Shown here piece by piece: positions 24,783 to 32,848 of a stretch of 64,000 nt of DNA. The notes under the pieces were generated by a model. The model had not been told where the DNA came from and made no database searches. It saw only the letters and a list, made by a program, of their open reading frames with translations. The stretch spans positions 62,001 through 126,000 of the forward strand of contig JBBQCW010000001.1 of NCBI GenBank assembly GCA_038319025.1, read 5' to 3'. Made by a program: the position numbers and the translations under genes. This stretch comes from JBBQCW01 sp038319025 (GTDB lineage Bacteria; Actinomycetota; Thermoleophilia; Solirubrobacterales; Solirubrobacteraceae). Numbering within the stretch: position 1 is the first letter of the stretch; every line of letters starts with the position of its first letter.

Positions 24783-25435
24783 GCGACCGCCGACAGGGAC
24801 CACCGATCACGACAGACGAACAGCGACGCGCTGTCGCCGTGAGCACTCCGAACGTCGACGTCGCCGGGAAGCGCGTCCTGATGATCGACAACTACGACTC
24901 GTTTACCTACAACCTCGTGCAGTACCTGGGGGAGATGGGGTGCGAGTTGGAGGTCGTTCGCAACGATGCCATGACCATCGACGAGCTGCTTGAGCGCGCA
25001 CCGGACCGGGTCGTCGTCTCGCCCGGCCCGTGCACCCCGACCGAGGCCGGGGTCTCGCTGGACGTGGTGCGCCGGTTCCCCGAAGCGGGCATCCCGACGC
25101 TGGGCGTCTGCCTCGGCCACCAGTCTCTCGCGCAGGCCTTTGGAGGGACGGTCATCCGCCACGATCCGATCCACGGCAAGACGAGTGAGATCCAGCACGA
25201 CGGGCGGACCATCTTCACCGGGCTGCCCCAGGATCTGACCGTCGGCCGCTACCACTCGTTGATCGTCGCCGAGGAGAGCCTGCCCGATGCCTTCGAGGTC
25301 TCCGGGCGGGGCGGCGGCGTGATCATGGGCATCCGTCATCGCGAGCTTCCGGCGGAGGGCGTCCAGTTCCATCCCGAGTCCGTCCTCACCGACGACGGCC
25401 GTGCACTGCTGCACAACTTCCTCACCCTCGCGTAG
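24779..25435 (+). CDS. trpG: Anthranilate synthase component II (glutamine amidotransferase)
   Basis: A 218-aa class I amidotransferase that supplies ammonia to TrpE. MIDNYDSFTYNLVQYL opens the domain, the catalytic Cys is in LGVCLGHQSL and the His in VQFHPESVL. The GTG at 24779 overlaps the trpE stop (GTGA), but gives about 30 extra N-terminal residues; the GTG at 24839 would give the family's usual length and may be the true start. It may also serve PabB, as TrpG does elsewhere. Confidence 0.92.
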   Translation: MSDRRQGPPITTDEQRRAVAVSTPNVDVAGKRVLMIDNYDSFTYNLVQYLGEMGCELEVVRNDAMTIDELLERAPDRVVVSPGPCTPTEAGVSLDVVRRFPEAGIPTLGVCLGHQSLAQAFGGTVIRHDPIHGKTSEIQHDGRTIFTGLPQDLTVGRYHSLIVAEESLPDAFEVSGRGGGVIMGIRHRELPAEGVQFHPESVLTDDGRALLHNFLTLA

Positions 25436-25451
25436 CCTGCGCAGCTCTGCG

Positions 25452-26483
25452 ATGCCCCACGACGTTCTCACCCCGGCGATCGACGCCCTGGCCTCCGGGC
25501 AGGACCTGTCCGCCGACCAGGCAGCGCAGGTCCTTGCCACGATCATGAACGGCGAGGGGAGCGAGGCGGAGATCGCCGCGATCCTGATCGCCCTGCGGAC
25601 CAAGGGGGAGTCGGTCGAGGAGGTCGCCGGCCTGGCTCGCACGATGCGCTCGTTCGCACTGCCGGTCACGCCGACGCGCACCGATCTCGTCGACACCGCC
25701 GGAACGGGCGGGGGCCGCACGACGTTCAACGTCTCGACCACGGCGGCGCTGATCGCCGCCGGCGCCGGGTGCGCTGTGGCCAAGCACGGCAACCGCTCGG
25801 CGACGGGCCTGAGCGGGAGCGCCGACGTGCTGGAGGCGCTGGGCGCACGGCTGGATCTGAGCCCCGAGGCGGTTGCGCGCTGCATAGACGAGACGGGTTT
25901 TGGCTTCATGTTCGCGCCCGCCCACCACGCGGCCACCCGCCACGTGGTGCCGGTGCGGCGGGACCTGGGCGTGCGGACGATCTTCAACGTGCTGGGCCCG
26001 CTGACCAACCCGGCGGGGGCCCGCCGTCAAGTGATCGGCGTGAGCGATCCGGGGATGCAGGAGCGCATGGCCGGGGCGCTCGCCCTGCTGGGCACCGACC
26101 GTGCGCTGGTAGTGTCGTCCGCAGATGGGCTTGACGAGATGAGTACTTCGGCGCCGACGCACGTGGTCGAGGTCAACGGCTCCGTCATCACGCGCTACGA
26201 CGTGTCCGCGGCTGACGTGGGCCTGGCACTGGCGCCCGCGGACGCCCTCGAGGGCGGAACGCCCGAACGCAACGCGGAGATCACTCGTGAGATCTTCGCG
26301 GGCACGCCCGGCCCGCGCCGCGATATCGCCGTTCTCAACGCCGGTGCGGCGATCTACGCCGCCGGCCGCGCCGACTCGATCGGCGACGGTGTAGTAGCCG
26401 CCGCGGCCGCAGTCGACGGCGGCCGTGCCTCAAGCCTCCTGGACCGTTACGTCTCCTTGTCACAGGAATTGGCCGCACCGTGA
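25452..26483 (+). CDS. trpD: Anthranilate phosphoribosyltransferase
   Basis: A 343-aa TrpD that joins anthranilate and PRPP. The PRPP motif DTAGTGGGRTTFNVSTTAAL is near residues 77-96 and KHGNRSATGLSGSADVLEAL follows. FMFAPAHHAATRHVVPVRRDLG carries the anthranilate-binding residues. The frame is open further upstream inside trpG, but ATG 25452, 16 bases after the trpG stop, gives the normal N-terminus. It overlaps trpC by four bases. Confidence 0.96.
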   Translation: MPHDVLTPAIDALASGQDLSADQAAQVLATIMNGEGSEAEIAAILIALRTKGESVEEVAGLARTMRSFALPVTPTRTDLVDTAGTGGGRTTFNVSTTAALIAAGAGCAVAKHGNRSATGLSGSADVLEALGARLDLSPEAVARCIDETGFGFMFAPAHHAATRHVVPVRRDLGVRTIFNVLGPLTNPAGARRQVIGVSDPGMQERMAGALALLGTDRALVVSSADGLDEMSTSAPTHVVEVNGSVITRYDVSAADVGLALAPADALEGGTPERNAEITREIFAGTPGPRRDIAVLNAGAAIYAAGRADSIGDGVVAAAAAVDGGRASSLLDRYVSLSQELAAP

Positions 26484-27271
26484 GCGTGCTCGACCGCATC
26501 GTGGAGAGCACGCGCCAAGAGGTACGTCGCCGTGAGGCCGAGGTGTCGCGCGCCGAGCTTGAGCGCCAACTTGCCGCGCGCGGTCACGATCGGCCCTTCC
26601 AGGAGGCGGTCAGCCGCCATGGCATCTCCGTGATCGCCGAGCACAAGCGCCGCTCACCGTCCGTCGGGCTGATTCGTGAGGGGGCCACCGTCACCGACGT
26701 CGTCCAAGCGTACGAACGCGGCGGGGCGACGGCACTGTCGGTCCTCACCGAAGGCCCGCACTTCGGCGGCACGCTTGACGATCTGCGCGAAGCGCGCGCC
26801 GCGAGCAGCCTGCCGATCCTGCGTAAGGACTTCATCGTCGATGGCTATCAGGTGCTGGAGTCCGCGGTGGCCGGTGCGGACGCGATCCTGCTGATCGTCG
26901 CGGCGCTCGAGGACGATGACCTGCGCCGGCTCTACGCCGACGCGGAGGCACTGGATCTTGACGTGGTCGTGGAGGTCCACGACGCCCAGGAACTCGAAAC
27001 AGCCCTGGAGGTCGTGGACGCCGACGTGATCGGCATCAACAACCGTGATCTGTCCGATTTCACGGTCGATGTTGCTCGAACCTTCGACCTGCTGACCGAC
27101 GTACCGGCCGGCAAGGCCGTGATCTCCGAGTCGGGCTTCCGCACCCGCGAGCAGCTGGACGAACTGGAGCGCGTCGGGGTGGATGCCGTGCTGATCGGGG
27201 AGACGCTCATGCGTGCTGAGGACCCCGAAGCGGCGTGCCGTGCACTGGCTGGGGCCGCCACAGAGTTCTGA
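26480..27271 (+). CDS. trpC: Indole-3-glycerol phosphate synthase
   Basis: A 263-aa TIM-barrel TrpC. Catalytic residues are visible in VIAEHKRRSPSVGLIREGA, LSVLTEGPHFGGT, LRKDFIVDGYQVLE, VIGINNRDLSDF and VISESGFRT. It closes the cyclisation to indole-3-glycerol phosphate. The GTG overlaps the trpD stop. It is the last gene of the first trp segment; htrA follows after 66 bases with its own promoter. Confidence 0.96.
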   Translation: MSVLDRIVESTRQEVRRREAEVSRAELERQLAARGHDRPFQEAVSRHGISVIAEHKRRSPSVGLIREGATVTDVVQAYERGGATALSVLTEGPHFGGTLDDLREARAASSLPILRKDFIVDGYQVLESAVAGADAILLIVAALEDDDLRRLYADAEALDLDVVVEVHDAQELETALEVVDADVIGINNRDLSDFTVDVARTFDLLTDVPAGKAVISESGFRTREQLDELERVGVDAVLIGETLMRAEDPEAACRALAGAATEF

Positions 27272-27297
27272 TCGTCGTTTAGGAACTCTTACCCGGG

Positions 27298-27319
27298 GTT
27301 CAGGCTCCGTTCAGCGCCT
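27298..27319 (+). promoter_or_regulatory. 11-bp direct repeats before htrA, candidate response-regulator site
   Basis: GTTCAGGCTCC (27298-27308) is followed directly by GTTCAGCGCCT (from 27309). Tandem GTTCAG at 11-bp spacing is the arrangement bound by OmpR-type regulators. CACAAT (27325-27330), seven bases before the ATG, could be the -10, so the repeats sit where an activator would bind. Confidence 0.45.
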
Positions 27320-27337
27320 GGCCCCACAATCACGCTC

Positions 27338-28531
27338 ATGAACAGCAATCGTCGGCTCACCACCATGAGCCTCTTCTCCGCGGTCGTCGGCGGCCTCGTG
27401 GTCGTCCTGATGGTCGGCCTTCTCGGCGTCGGCTCCGAAACCACCACGAAGACCGTGGTGACGCAGTCGCCGCTCGGTGGCGGCGGAACCACGCAGAACG
27501 CCGACACGGTCAACGCCCCGCTCACCGCGGCCGCGATCTACAAACGCGACGCCCCGGGCGTGGTCTACATCACCGCCCAGGTAAACCAGCCGGCAACACA
27601 GAGCCCGTTCGGTCAGCAGGGTGCCCAGCAGGGCACCGCGACCGGCTCCGGCTTCGTGATCGACAACAAGGGATACATCCTCACCAACGCCCACGTGGTC
27701 GCCGGCTCCACCAAGACGACGGTGCAGTTCTCCGACAAGAAGCCGTTGGACGCCAAGGTCGTGGGCCGTGACACCTCCAGCGACCTTGCCCTTCTGAAGA
27801 TCGATCCCACCGGCCTGAACCTGCACCCGTTGGTGCTCGGCAGCGCCAAGAGCCTGCAGGTCGGCGATCCCACGATCGCCATCGGCAACCCGTTCGGGTT
27901 GGACCGCACGCTCACCACGGGCGTCGTCTCCGCACTGCAGCGGCAGATCAAGTCGCCCAACGGCTTTGCGATCGACAACGTGATCCAGACCGATGCCGCC
28001 ATCAACCCGGGCAACTCGGGCGGCCCGCTGCTCGATGCGACGGGCAAGGTCATCGGCATCAATTCGCAGATCGAGACGGGCGGTGGCTCCAACGGCAACG
28101 TCGGTATCGGGTTCGCCGTGCCGATCGATACGGCGAAGGCCCTGATCCCGCAGTTGCAGTCCCAGGGCACGGTGCAGCACGCCTACCTGGGCCTGAGCTC
28201 GATCAGCGTCGATGACACCTTCAAGAAGCTCAACCTGCCGGTGACCGCCGGCGCGTTGATCGAGTCGGTGCAGAGCGGCAGCCCCGCAAGCAAGGCCGGT
28301 ATTCGCGCCGGTGACGTGCAGGCCCAGATCAACGGACAGTCGGTGCAACTCGGCGGCGACATCATCGTGGCCATCAACGGCAAGCCGGTGAAAACATCCG
28401 ACCAGCTCGTCACCCGGATCTCCGACAACAAGCCGGGGGACACCGTGACGGTCACGGTGATCCGCGACGGCAAGAAGAAGGACATCCAGGTGAAGCTCGG
28501 CCAGCGGCCGAACACCACCGTCACGGGCTGA
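27338..28531 (+). CDS. HtrA/Do-like membrane-anchored serine protease with PDZ domain
   Basis: A 397-aa S1C protease of the envelope stress response. An N-terminal membrane anchor (LFSAVVGGLVVVLMVGLLGV) is followed by a low-complexity linker and a trypsin-like domain with His in ILTNAHVV, Asp in SSDLALLKI and Ser in NPGNSGGPLL. A single PDZ domain starts near residue 290 (AYLGLSS) and ends ITVLIRDGKKK-like. It interrupts the trp genes between trpC and trpF, with its own promoter, and no tryptophan role is implied. Confidence 0.92.
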   Translation: MNSNRRLTTMSLFSAVVGGLVVVLMVGLLGVGSETTTKTVVTQSPLGGGGTTQNADTVNAPLTAAAIYKRDAPGVVYITAQVNQPATQSPFGQQGAQQGTATGSGFVIDNKGYILTNAHVVAGSTKTTVQFSDKKPLDAKVVGRDTSSDLALLKIDPTGLNLHPLVLGSAKSLQVGDPTIAIGNPFGLDRTLTTGVVSALQRQIKSPNGFAIDNVIQTDAAINPGNSGGPLLDATGKVIGINSQIETGGGSNGNVGIGFAVPIDTAKALIPQLQSQGTVQHAYLGLSSISVDDTFKKLNLPVTAGALIESVQSGSPASKAGIRAGDVQAQINGQSVQLGGDIIVAINGKPVKTSDQLVTRISDNKPGDTVTVTVIRDGKKKDIQVKLGQRPNTTVTG

Positions 28532-28561
28532 GCCTGAGCGGGGCTCCAGGACGGCAACGCC

Positions 28562-28567
28562 TACGAT
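28562..28567 (+). promoter_or_regulatory. -10 box of a leaderless trpF promoter
   Basis: TACGAT lies six bases before the GTG at 28574. It indicates that trpF-trpB-trpA have their own promoter after htrA, and selects 28574 over the GTG at 28568. Confidence 0.6.
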
Positions 28568-28573
28568 GTGGGT

Positions 28574-29293
28574 GTGGCCGTCCTTCCTCCTCGCATCAAG
28601 TTCTGTGGCATCACCCGTCTCGACGACGCAGAGCGCGCCGTCGATGCAGGCGCCTGGGCCATCGGCCTCATCATGTGGGACGGTTCGCCGCGGCAGTGCC
28701 CGCTGCCGGAGGCTGAGCGGATCGCCGGGCAACTGCGGAGGACGGTGGAGGTCTGCGGGGTGTTCGTGAACGCCACATTGCAGGAAGTCGCCGCCACCGT
28801 CGACGGCGTCGGACTGACGATGGTGCAACTGCACGGAGACGAGGGACCGTCCTTCTGCGCCGAGGTGCGCCGCCGAACCGGCGCCCGCGTGATCAAGGCA
28901 GCCCGCATCGGCGCCAACGCCGACATGGCTGACATCGAGCGCTTTCACACCGATTTTCACCTCCTGGACGCCTACCACCCCGATCTCCCGGGCGGTACGG
29001 GCGAGACGTTTGATTGGGGCCTGACCAAGCTGCGGATGACGCGCACCGTGCCGTTCATCCTGAGTGGCGGGCTGACACCCGACAACGTCGTCGCGGGTAT
29101 CGAGGCCACCTACCCCTTCGCGGTCGATGTGGCCAGCGGCATCGAGCTCTCGCCGGGCATCAAGGATCCAGAGAAGATGATCGCGTTCGGCGAGGCCGTG
29201 CGCTCGACGGGCCCGCCGCCCCCGCCCGAGCCCGTGCTGGCCTCCGAGCGCGAGGCGGTCGACGAGGCCGCTCCGCTGGAGGAAGCGCTGTGA
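28574..29293 (+). CDS. trpF: Phosphoribosylanthranilate isomerase
   Basis: A 239-aa TrpF. The catalytic Cys is in IKFCGITRLDDAERAVDAG and the Asp in ASGIELSPGIKDPEKM is replaced in context by the typical VDVASGIE motif. VQLHGDE and ILSGGLTPDNV are also diagnostic. Having a dedicated TrpF means a bifunctional PriA need not do this step, unlike in Streptomyces and Mycobacterium. The last 25 residues are Pro/Glu-rich and beyond the barrel. It overlaps trpB by four bases. Confidence 0.94.
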   Translation: MAVLPPRIKFCGITRLDDAERAVDAGAWAIGLIMWDGSPRQCPLPEAERIAGQLRRTVEVCGVFVNATLQEVAATVDGVGLTMVQLHGDEGPSFCAEVRRRTGARVIKAARIGANADMADIERFHTDFHLLDAYHPDLPGGTGETFDWGLTKLRMTRTVPFILSGGLTPDNVVAGIEATYPFAVDVASGIELSPGIKDPEKMIAFGEAVRSTGPPPPPEPVLASEREAVDEAAPLEEAL

Positions 29294-30462
29294 AGAGCGA
29301 AGCAGGCGTTCCGCACCGTTACGGCCCCTATGGCGGGCAGTACGTACCCGAGACACTGATGCCCGCGCTGGGGGAGTTGGAGGCCGCCTGGGTCGCCGCT
29401 CGCGCCGATCCGCTCTACCACGCGGAGCTTGACCTGCTCCTGCGTGATTTCGCGGGTCGGCCGACGCCCCTGCTCCTGGCCGAACGCCTCAGCGAGGCGG
29501 CCGGGCACGAAATCTGGCTCAAGCGTGAGGACCTGATGCATACGGGGTCGCACAAGCTCAACAACGCGCTCGGGCAGGCGCTGCTGGCCCGCCGCATGGG
29601 TAAGCCGCGCATCATCGCGGAGACAGGTGCCGGCCAGCACGGTGTCGCTTCGGCCACCGCGTGCGCCCTCCTTGACCTTGAGTGCATCGTCTACATGGGC
29701 GCCGAGGACATACGCCGCCAAGAGCCCAACGTTCAACGTATGGAGCTGCTCGGTGCCAGCGTCGTGTCCGTCGACGCCGGTGCGCGCACGCTGAAGGAGG
29801 CCGTGTCCGCGGCGATCCGCGACTGGGTCACGAACGTGGCGGACACCCACTACATCATCGGTTCAGCTGTCGGCCCGGCTCCGTACCCGGCCATCGTGCG
29901 TGAGCTGCAACGAGTGATCGGTGACGAGGCGCGCGCCCAGTTCATGGAGCGCACCGGCGGCCTTCCGGATCGCGTCATCGCCTGTGTGGGCGGCGGGTCC
30001 AACTCGATCGGCACGTTCGCCGGGTTCATCGACGATGCCGACGTGGAACTGATCGGCGTGGAGGCCGCCGGTGAGGGCCTGGAGACCGGGCAACACGGCG
30101 CGCCGTTGACGGTCGGCGGCCGGCCCGGGGTCCTGCACGGTTCGCTCAGCGCGATCATGCAGGACGACGAGGGCCAGATAGTCGAGGCACATTCGGTGTC
30201 CGCCGGCCTGGATTATCCGGGGGCCGGTCCCGAGCACGCCTGGCTGCGCGACAGCGGCCGCGCGCGCTACGTCGCGGTGACCGACAAGGAAGCGCTCGCC
30301 GCGTTCCGCACCGTCGCCCGGCTGGAGGGCATCATCCCGGCGTTGGAGACGGCCCACGCTCTGCATTTCGCGATGTTGCCCTCCGAGTCGGTGGACGTGC
30401 TCTGCCTATCTGGGCGCGGCGACAAGGATCTGGCCGAGGTTCTGGCCCGGACCGCCACGTGA
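29290..30462 (+). CDS. trpB: Tryptophan synthase beta chain
   Basis: A 390-aa PLP enzyme that condenses indole with serine. YGPYGGQYVPETLMPALGEL opens the protein; the PLP Lys is in MHTGSHKLNNALGQALLA, AETGAGQHGVA follows, and the phosphate loop is CVGGGSNSIGTFAGF. The GTG overlapping the trpF stop gives the normal N-terminus. It forms the alpha2-beta2 complex with TrpA encoded next. Confidence 0.97.
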   Translation: MKSEAGVPHRYGPYGGQYVPETLMPALGELEAAWVAARADPLYHAELDLLLRDFAGRPTPLLLAERLSEAAGHEIWLKREDLMHTGSHKLNNALGQALLARRMGKPRIIAETGAGQHGVASATACALLDLECIVYMGAEDIRRQEPNVQRMELLGASVVSVDAGARTLKEAVSAAIRDWVTNVADTHYIIGSAVGPAPYPAIVRELQRVIGDEARAQFMERTGGLPDRVIACVGGGSNSIGTFAGFIDDADVELIGVEAAGEGLETGQHGAPLTVGGRPGVLHGSLSAIMQDDEGQIVEAHSVSAGLDYPGAGPEHAWLRDSGRARYVAVTDKEALAAFRTVARLEGIIPALETAHALHFAMLPSESVDVLCLSGRGDKDLAEVLARTAT

Positions 30463-31250
30463 ACGCCGGGGCCGACCGGATCGCCGCGGCCTTCGCGGCG
30501 GCCCAGGGTCGTGCTGCTCTGATGCCCTACCTGATGGGTGGGTATCCGGATATGGCGACGTCGGAGGCCATCGGTTTGGCGTACGCCGACGGCGGGGCCG
30601 ATCTGGTGGAACTCGGCGTGCCGTTCTCCGACCCGCTCGCCGATGGGCCCGTCGTCCACCAGGCCGGCACGGTCGCGCTGGCGGCGGGCGCGACGGTGGA
30701 GGCAGTCCTGGACTTGGCGGAGAAGCTGTCCGAGCGCATGCCCGTGGTGCTGATGCTTTACGCCAACCTCGTGCTGGCTCGCGGACCTGAGGCGTTCGCC
30801 GCCGCGCTGGCCGCCCACGGTATCTCGGGCCTGATCGTTCCCGATCTGCCGATGGAGGAGGCCCCTGCCGTCCTTGAGGCCTGCGACAACGCCGGAGTGG
30901 CTCTGGTGCCCCTTGTTGCTCCCACCACGCCCGACGATCGCCTCCAGGCGATCGGCGAGCGGGCCCGCGGCTTCATGTACACCGTCGCGGTGGTCGGCAC
31001 GACGGGCGAGCGCTCAGGCACCGACCCCGGGTTCGCATCGATCGTGGAGCGCGCCAAGCGCCATACGCAGGTGCCCGTCGCCCTGGGCTTCGGCATTTCG
31101 ACGCCCGAGCAGGCGGCCGCCGCGGCCGCCGCCGGCGCGGACGGCGTCATCGTGGGCAGTCGACTTGTGCGCGCGGCAGGTGAAGGTGGGGATGTACCAG
31201 CCCGCGTGCAGGAGATCGTGAGTGCTCTTGCGGCCGGCCTGCGGACCTGA
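30459..31250 (+). CDS. trpA: Tryptophan synthase alpha chain
   Basis: A 263-aa TIM-barrel that cleaves indole-3-glycerol phosphate. The catalytic Glu is in DLVELGVPFSDPLADGPV with the Asp in GLIVPDLPMEEA. The flexible loop VVGTTGERSG and GFGISTPEQA are present. It overlaps trpB by four bases (GTGA) and ends the trp cluster. Confidence 0.97.
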   Translation: MNAGADRIAAAFAAAQGRAALMPYLMGGYPDMATSEAIGLAYADGGADLVELGVPFSDPLADGPVVHQAGTVALAAGATVEAVLDLAEKLSERMPVVLMLYANLVLARGPEAFAAALAAHGISGLIVPDLPMEEAPAVLEACDNAGVALVPLVAPTTPDDRLQAIGERARGFMYTVAVVGTTGERSGTDPGFASIVERAKRHTQVPVALGFGISTPEQAAAAAAAGADGVIVGSRLVRAAGEGGDVPARVQEIVSALAAGLRT

Positions 31251-31276
31251 AGCGACGGTCTGACGCGACCGTGTAC

Positions 31277-31282
31277 TAGGAT
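31277..31282 (+). promoter_or_regulatory. -10 box of a leaderless promoter (54-aa membrane protein)
   Basis: TAGGAT lies eight bases before the ATG at 31291 with no ribosome site. Confidence 0.5.
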
Positions 31283-31290
31283 CCCGCTGG

Positions 31291-31455
31291 ATGAAGATGG
31301 TCGTATACACCACTTTGGCGGCCACGGTATGGATCGTGTTCTGGGCGCTTGGCGCCAAGGCGTTCGACGCCTTCATGATCGCCATCGTGATCATGCTCGT
31401 CGCCGCAGCGCATCAGATGATCGGCCCGCATCTGCCGGGCAAGCGCCCCAGCTGA
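31291..31455 (+). CDS. Small two-helix membrane protein, 54 aa
   Basis: The frame runs from MKMVVYTT to a stop after HLPGKRPS. Residues 4-22 (VVYTTLAATVWIVFWALGA) and 26-41 (DAFMIAIVIMLVAAAH) are hydrophobic, separated by AKAFD, and the tail is basic. The leaderless -10 and GC-rich third positions support a real gene. It stands between trpA and the branched-chain amino-acid transporter, so it could belong to either or neither. Function is unknown. Confidence 0.6.
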   Translation: MKMVVYTTLAATVWIVFWALGAKAFDAFMIAIVIMLVAAAHQMIGPHLPGKRPS

Positions 31456-31531
31456 GAACTTCGTGCACCGCGCCGCGAGGCGTGGTAGCGTCGCCGCCTC
31501 TTAGTCACCGCGTTCCTTGAGGAGGGAACCT

Positions 31532-32779
31532 GTGAAGGTACGTACGCTGATCATCGCTGTCGCCGTCGCCGTTTCGGCGACGTTCGTCGCCGCTTGCGGC
31601 TCGAGCGACAAATCGTCCACGTCAACCAGTTCGGGTTCGACGGGGTCGAACTCACTCACCATCTATTCGTCGCTGCCGCTGCAGGGCGATTCTCGCCCCC
31701 AGTCACAGGCCGTAGTCAACGGCGAGAAGATCGCTCTCGACGAGGCAGGTGGAAAGGTCGGGCCGTACGCGATCAAGTACACGAGCCTCGATGACTCCAC
31801 CGCTGCCGCCGGCAAGTGGGATCCGGGCGCCGTGTCCAACAACGCCCGCAAGGCCGCGCAGGACAAGTCGACCATCGCCTACCTCGGCGAGTTCAACTCG
31901 GGCGCTTCGGCGATCTCGATTCCGATCCTGAATCAGGCCGGAATTCTGCAGATCTCGCCGTCCAACACCTACGTGGGCCTGACCCGCGAAGGCGGAGAGC
32001 CCGGCGAGCCGGACAAGTACTACCCGACGGGCAAGCGCACCTACGGGCGCGTCGTCCCTGCTGACCACATCCAGGCTGCTGCTCAGGTCTCCTACATGAA
32101 GGATGCGGGTTGCACCACGGTCTACATCCTGAACGACAAGGAGGTCTACGGACTGGGTATCGCCACCACCGTGGCGAAGAACGCTCAGACCGCAGGGCTG
32201 AAGGTGGCCGGCAACGAGGGTCTCGACCCGAAGGCCGCCAACTACCGCTCGATCGCCACGAAGATCAAGTCCTCTGGGGCTGACTGCATCTTCTTCGGTG
32301 GCATCACCGACAACAACGCGGTGCAGCTCTGGAAGGACCTGTACGCCGCCAACCCGACCGCGAAGCTCTTCGGTCCGGACGGCGTCGCCGAGTCCGCGTT
32401 CGCATCGAAGATCGGTCCGTCGGAGAAGAACACCTACATCACCAACCCGACGCTGGATCCGAAGCTGTACCCGCCGTCGGCGCAGAAGTTCTTCGCCACC
32501 TACAAGAAGCAGTTCGGCATCGACCCGGAGCCGTACGCCATCTACGGGTACGAAGCGATGACCGATGCTCTGCTCGCCATCAAGAACGCCGGCGACAAGG
32601 GCAACGACCGCCAGGCCGTGATCGACGCTTTCTTCAACCTGAAGGATCGCGATTCCGTGCTCGGCAAGTACTCCATCGACAAGAACGGCGACACCACGCT
32701 GAGCTCGTACGGTGGTAACCGCATTGTCGGCGGGAAGCTCGTATTCGACAAGGTCATTGAGGCCCAGCCGACGCAGTAG
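31532..32779 (+). CDS. Branched-chain amino-acid ABC transporter, substrate-binding lipoprotein
   Basis: A 415-aa extracytoplasmic binding protein of the LivJ/Leu-Ile-Val family. The signal is VRTLIIAVAVAVSATFVAAC with a lipobox VAAC, after which a Ser/Thr linker follows. The receptor begins LTIYSSLPLQGDSRPQSQ, and residues near 110-160 (GEFNSGASAISIPILNQAG) are conserved. The GTG at 31532 has a strong GAGGAGGG site, so it is well translated. It heads the transporter operon; a stable hairpin separates it from the permeases. Confidence 0.93.
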   Translation: MKVRTLIIAVAVAVSATFVAACGSSDKSSTSTSSGSTGSNSLTIYSSLPLQGDSRPQSQAVVNGEKIALDEAGGKVGPYAIKYTSLDDSTAAAGKWDPGAVSNNARKAAQDKSTIAYLGEFNSGASAISIPILNQAGILQISPSNTYVGLTREGGEPGEPDKYYPTGKRTYGRVVPADHIQAAAQVSYMKDAGCTTVYILNDKEVYGLGIATTVAKNAQTAGLKVAGNEGLDPKAANYRSIATKIKSSGADCIFFGGITDNNAVQLWKDLYAANPTAKLFGPDGVAESAFASKIGPSEKNTYITNPTLDPKLYPPSAQKFFATYKKQFGIDPEPYAIYGYEAMTDALLAIKNAGDKGNDRQAVIDAFFNLKDRDSVLGKYSIDKNGDTTLSSYGGNRIVGGKLVFDKVIEAQPTQ

Positions 32780-32792
32780 GCACCACGACCAA

Positions 32793-32820
32793 CGGGGGCG
32801 GGCCATGGGGCCCGCCCCCG
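32793..32820 (+). terminator. Strong hairpin between binding-protein and permease genes
   Basis: A perfect 12-bp GC stem (CGGGGGCGGGCC and GGCCCGCCCCCG) with loop ATGG follows the binding-protein stop by 13 bases. No T-run follows, so it may act as an attenuator or 3' stabiliser that gives more binding protein than permease. Confidence 0.65.
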
Positions 32821-32848
32821 CCGGTTCGTACGCCGCCACCTTTCATCC

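Noticed and set aside
27311..29356. Leftward 681-codon frame antisense to htrA and trpF
   Set aside because: It is the mirror of clearly real rightward genes and has His/Gln/Val-rich composition typical of GC-rich antisense frames.
30000..31250. CRISPR or phage-like repeats in the trpB-trpA region
   Set aside because: No regularly spaced direct repeats were seen; GC-rich codon repetition explains the similarities.
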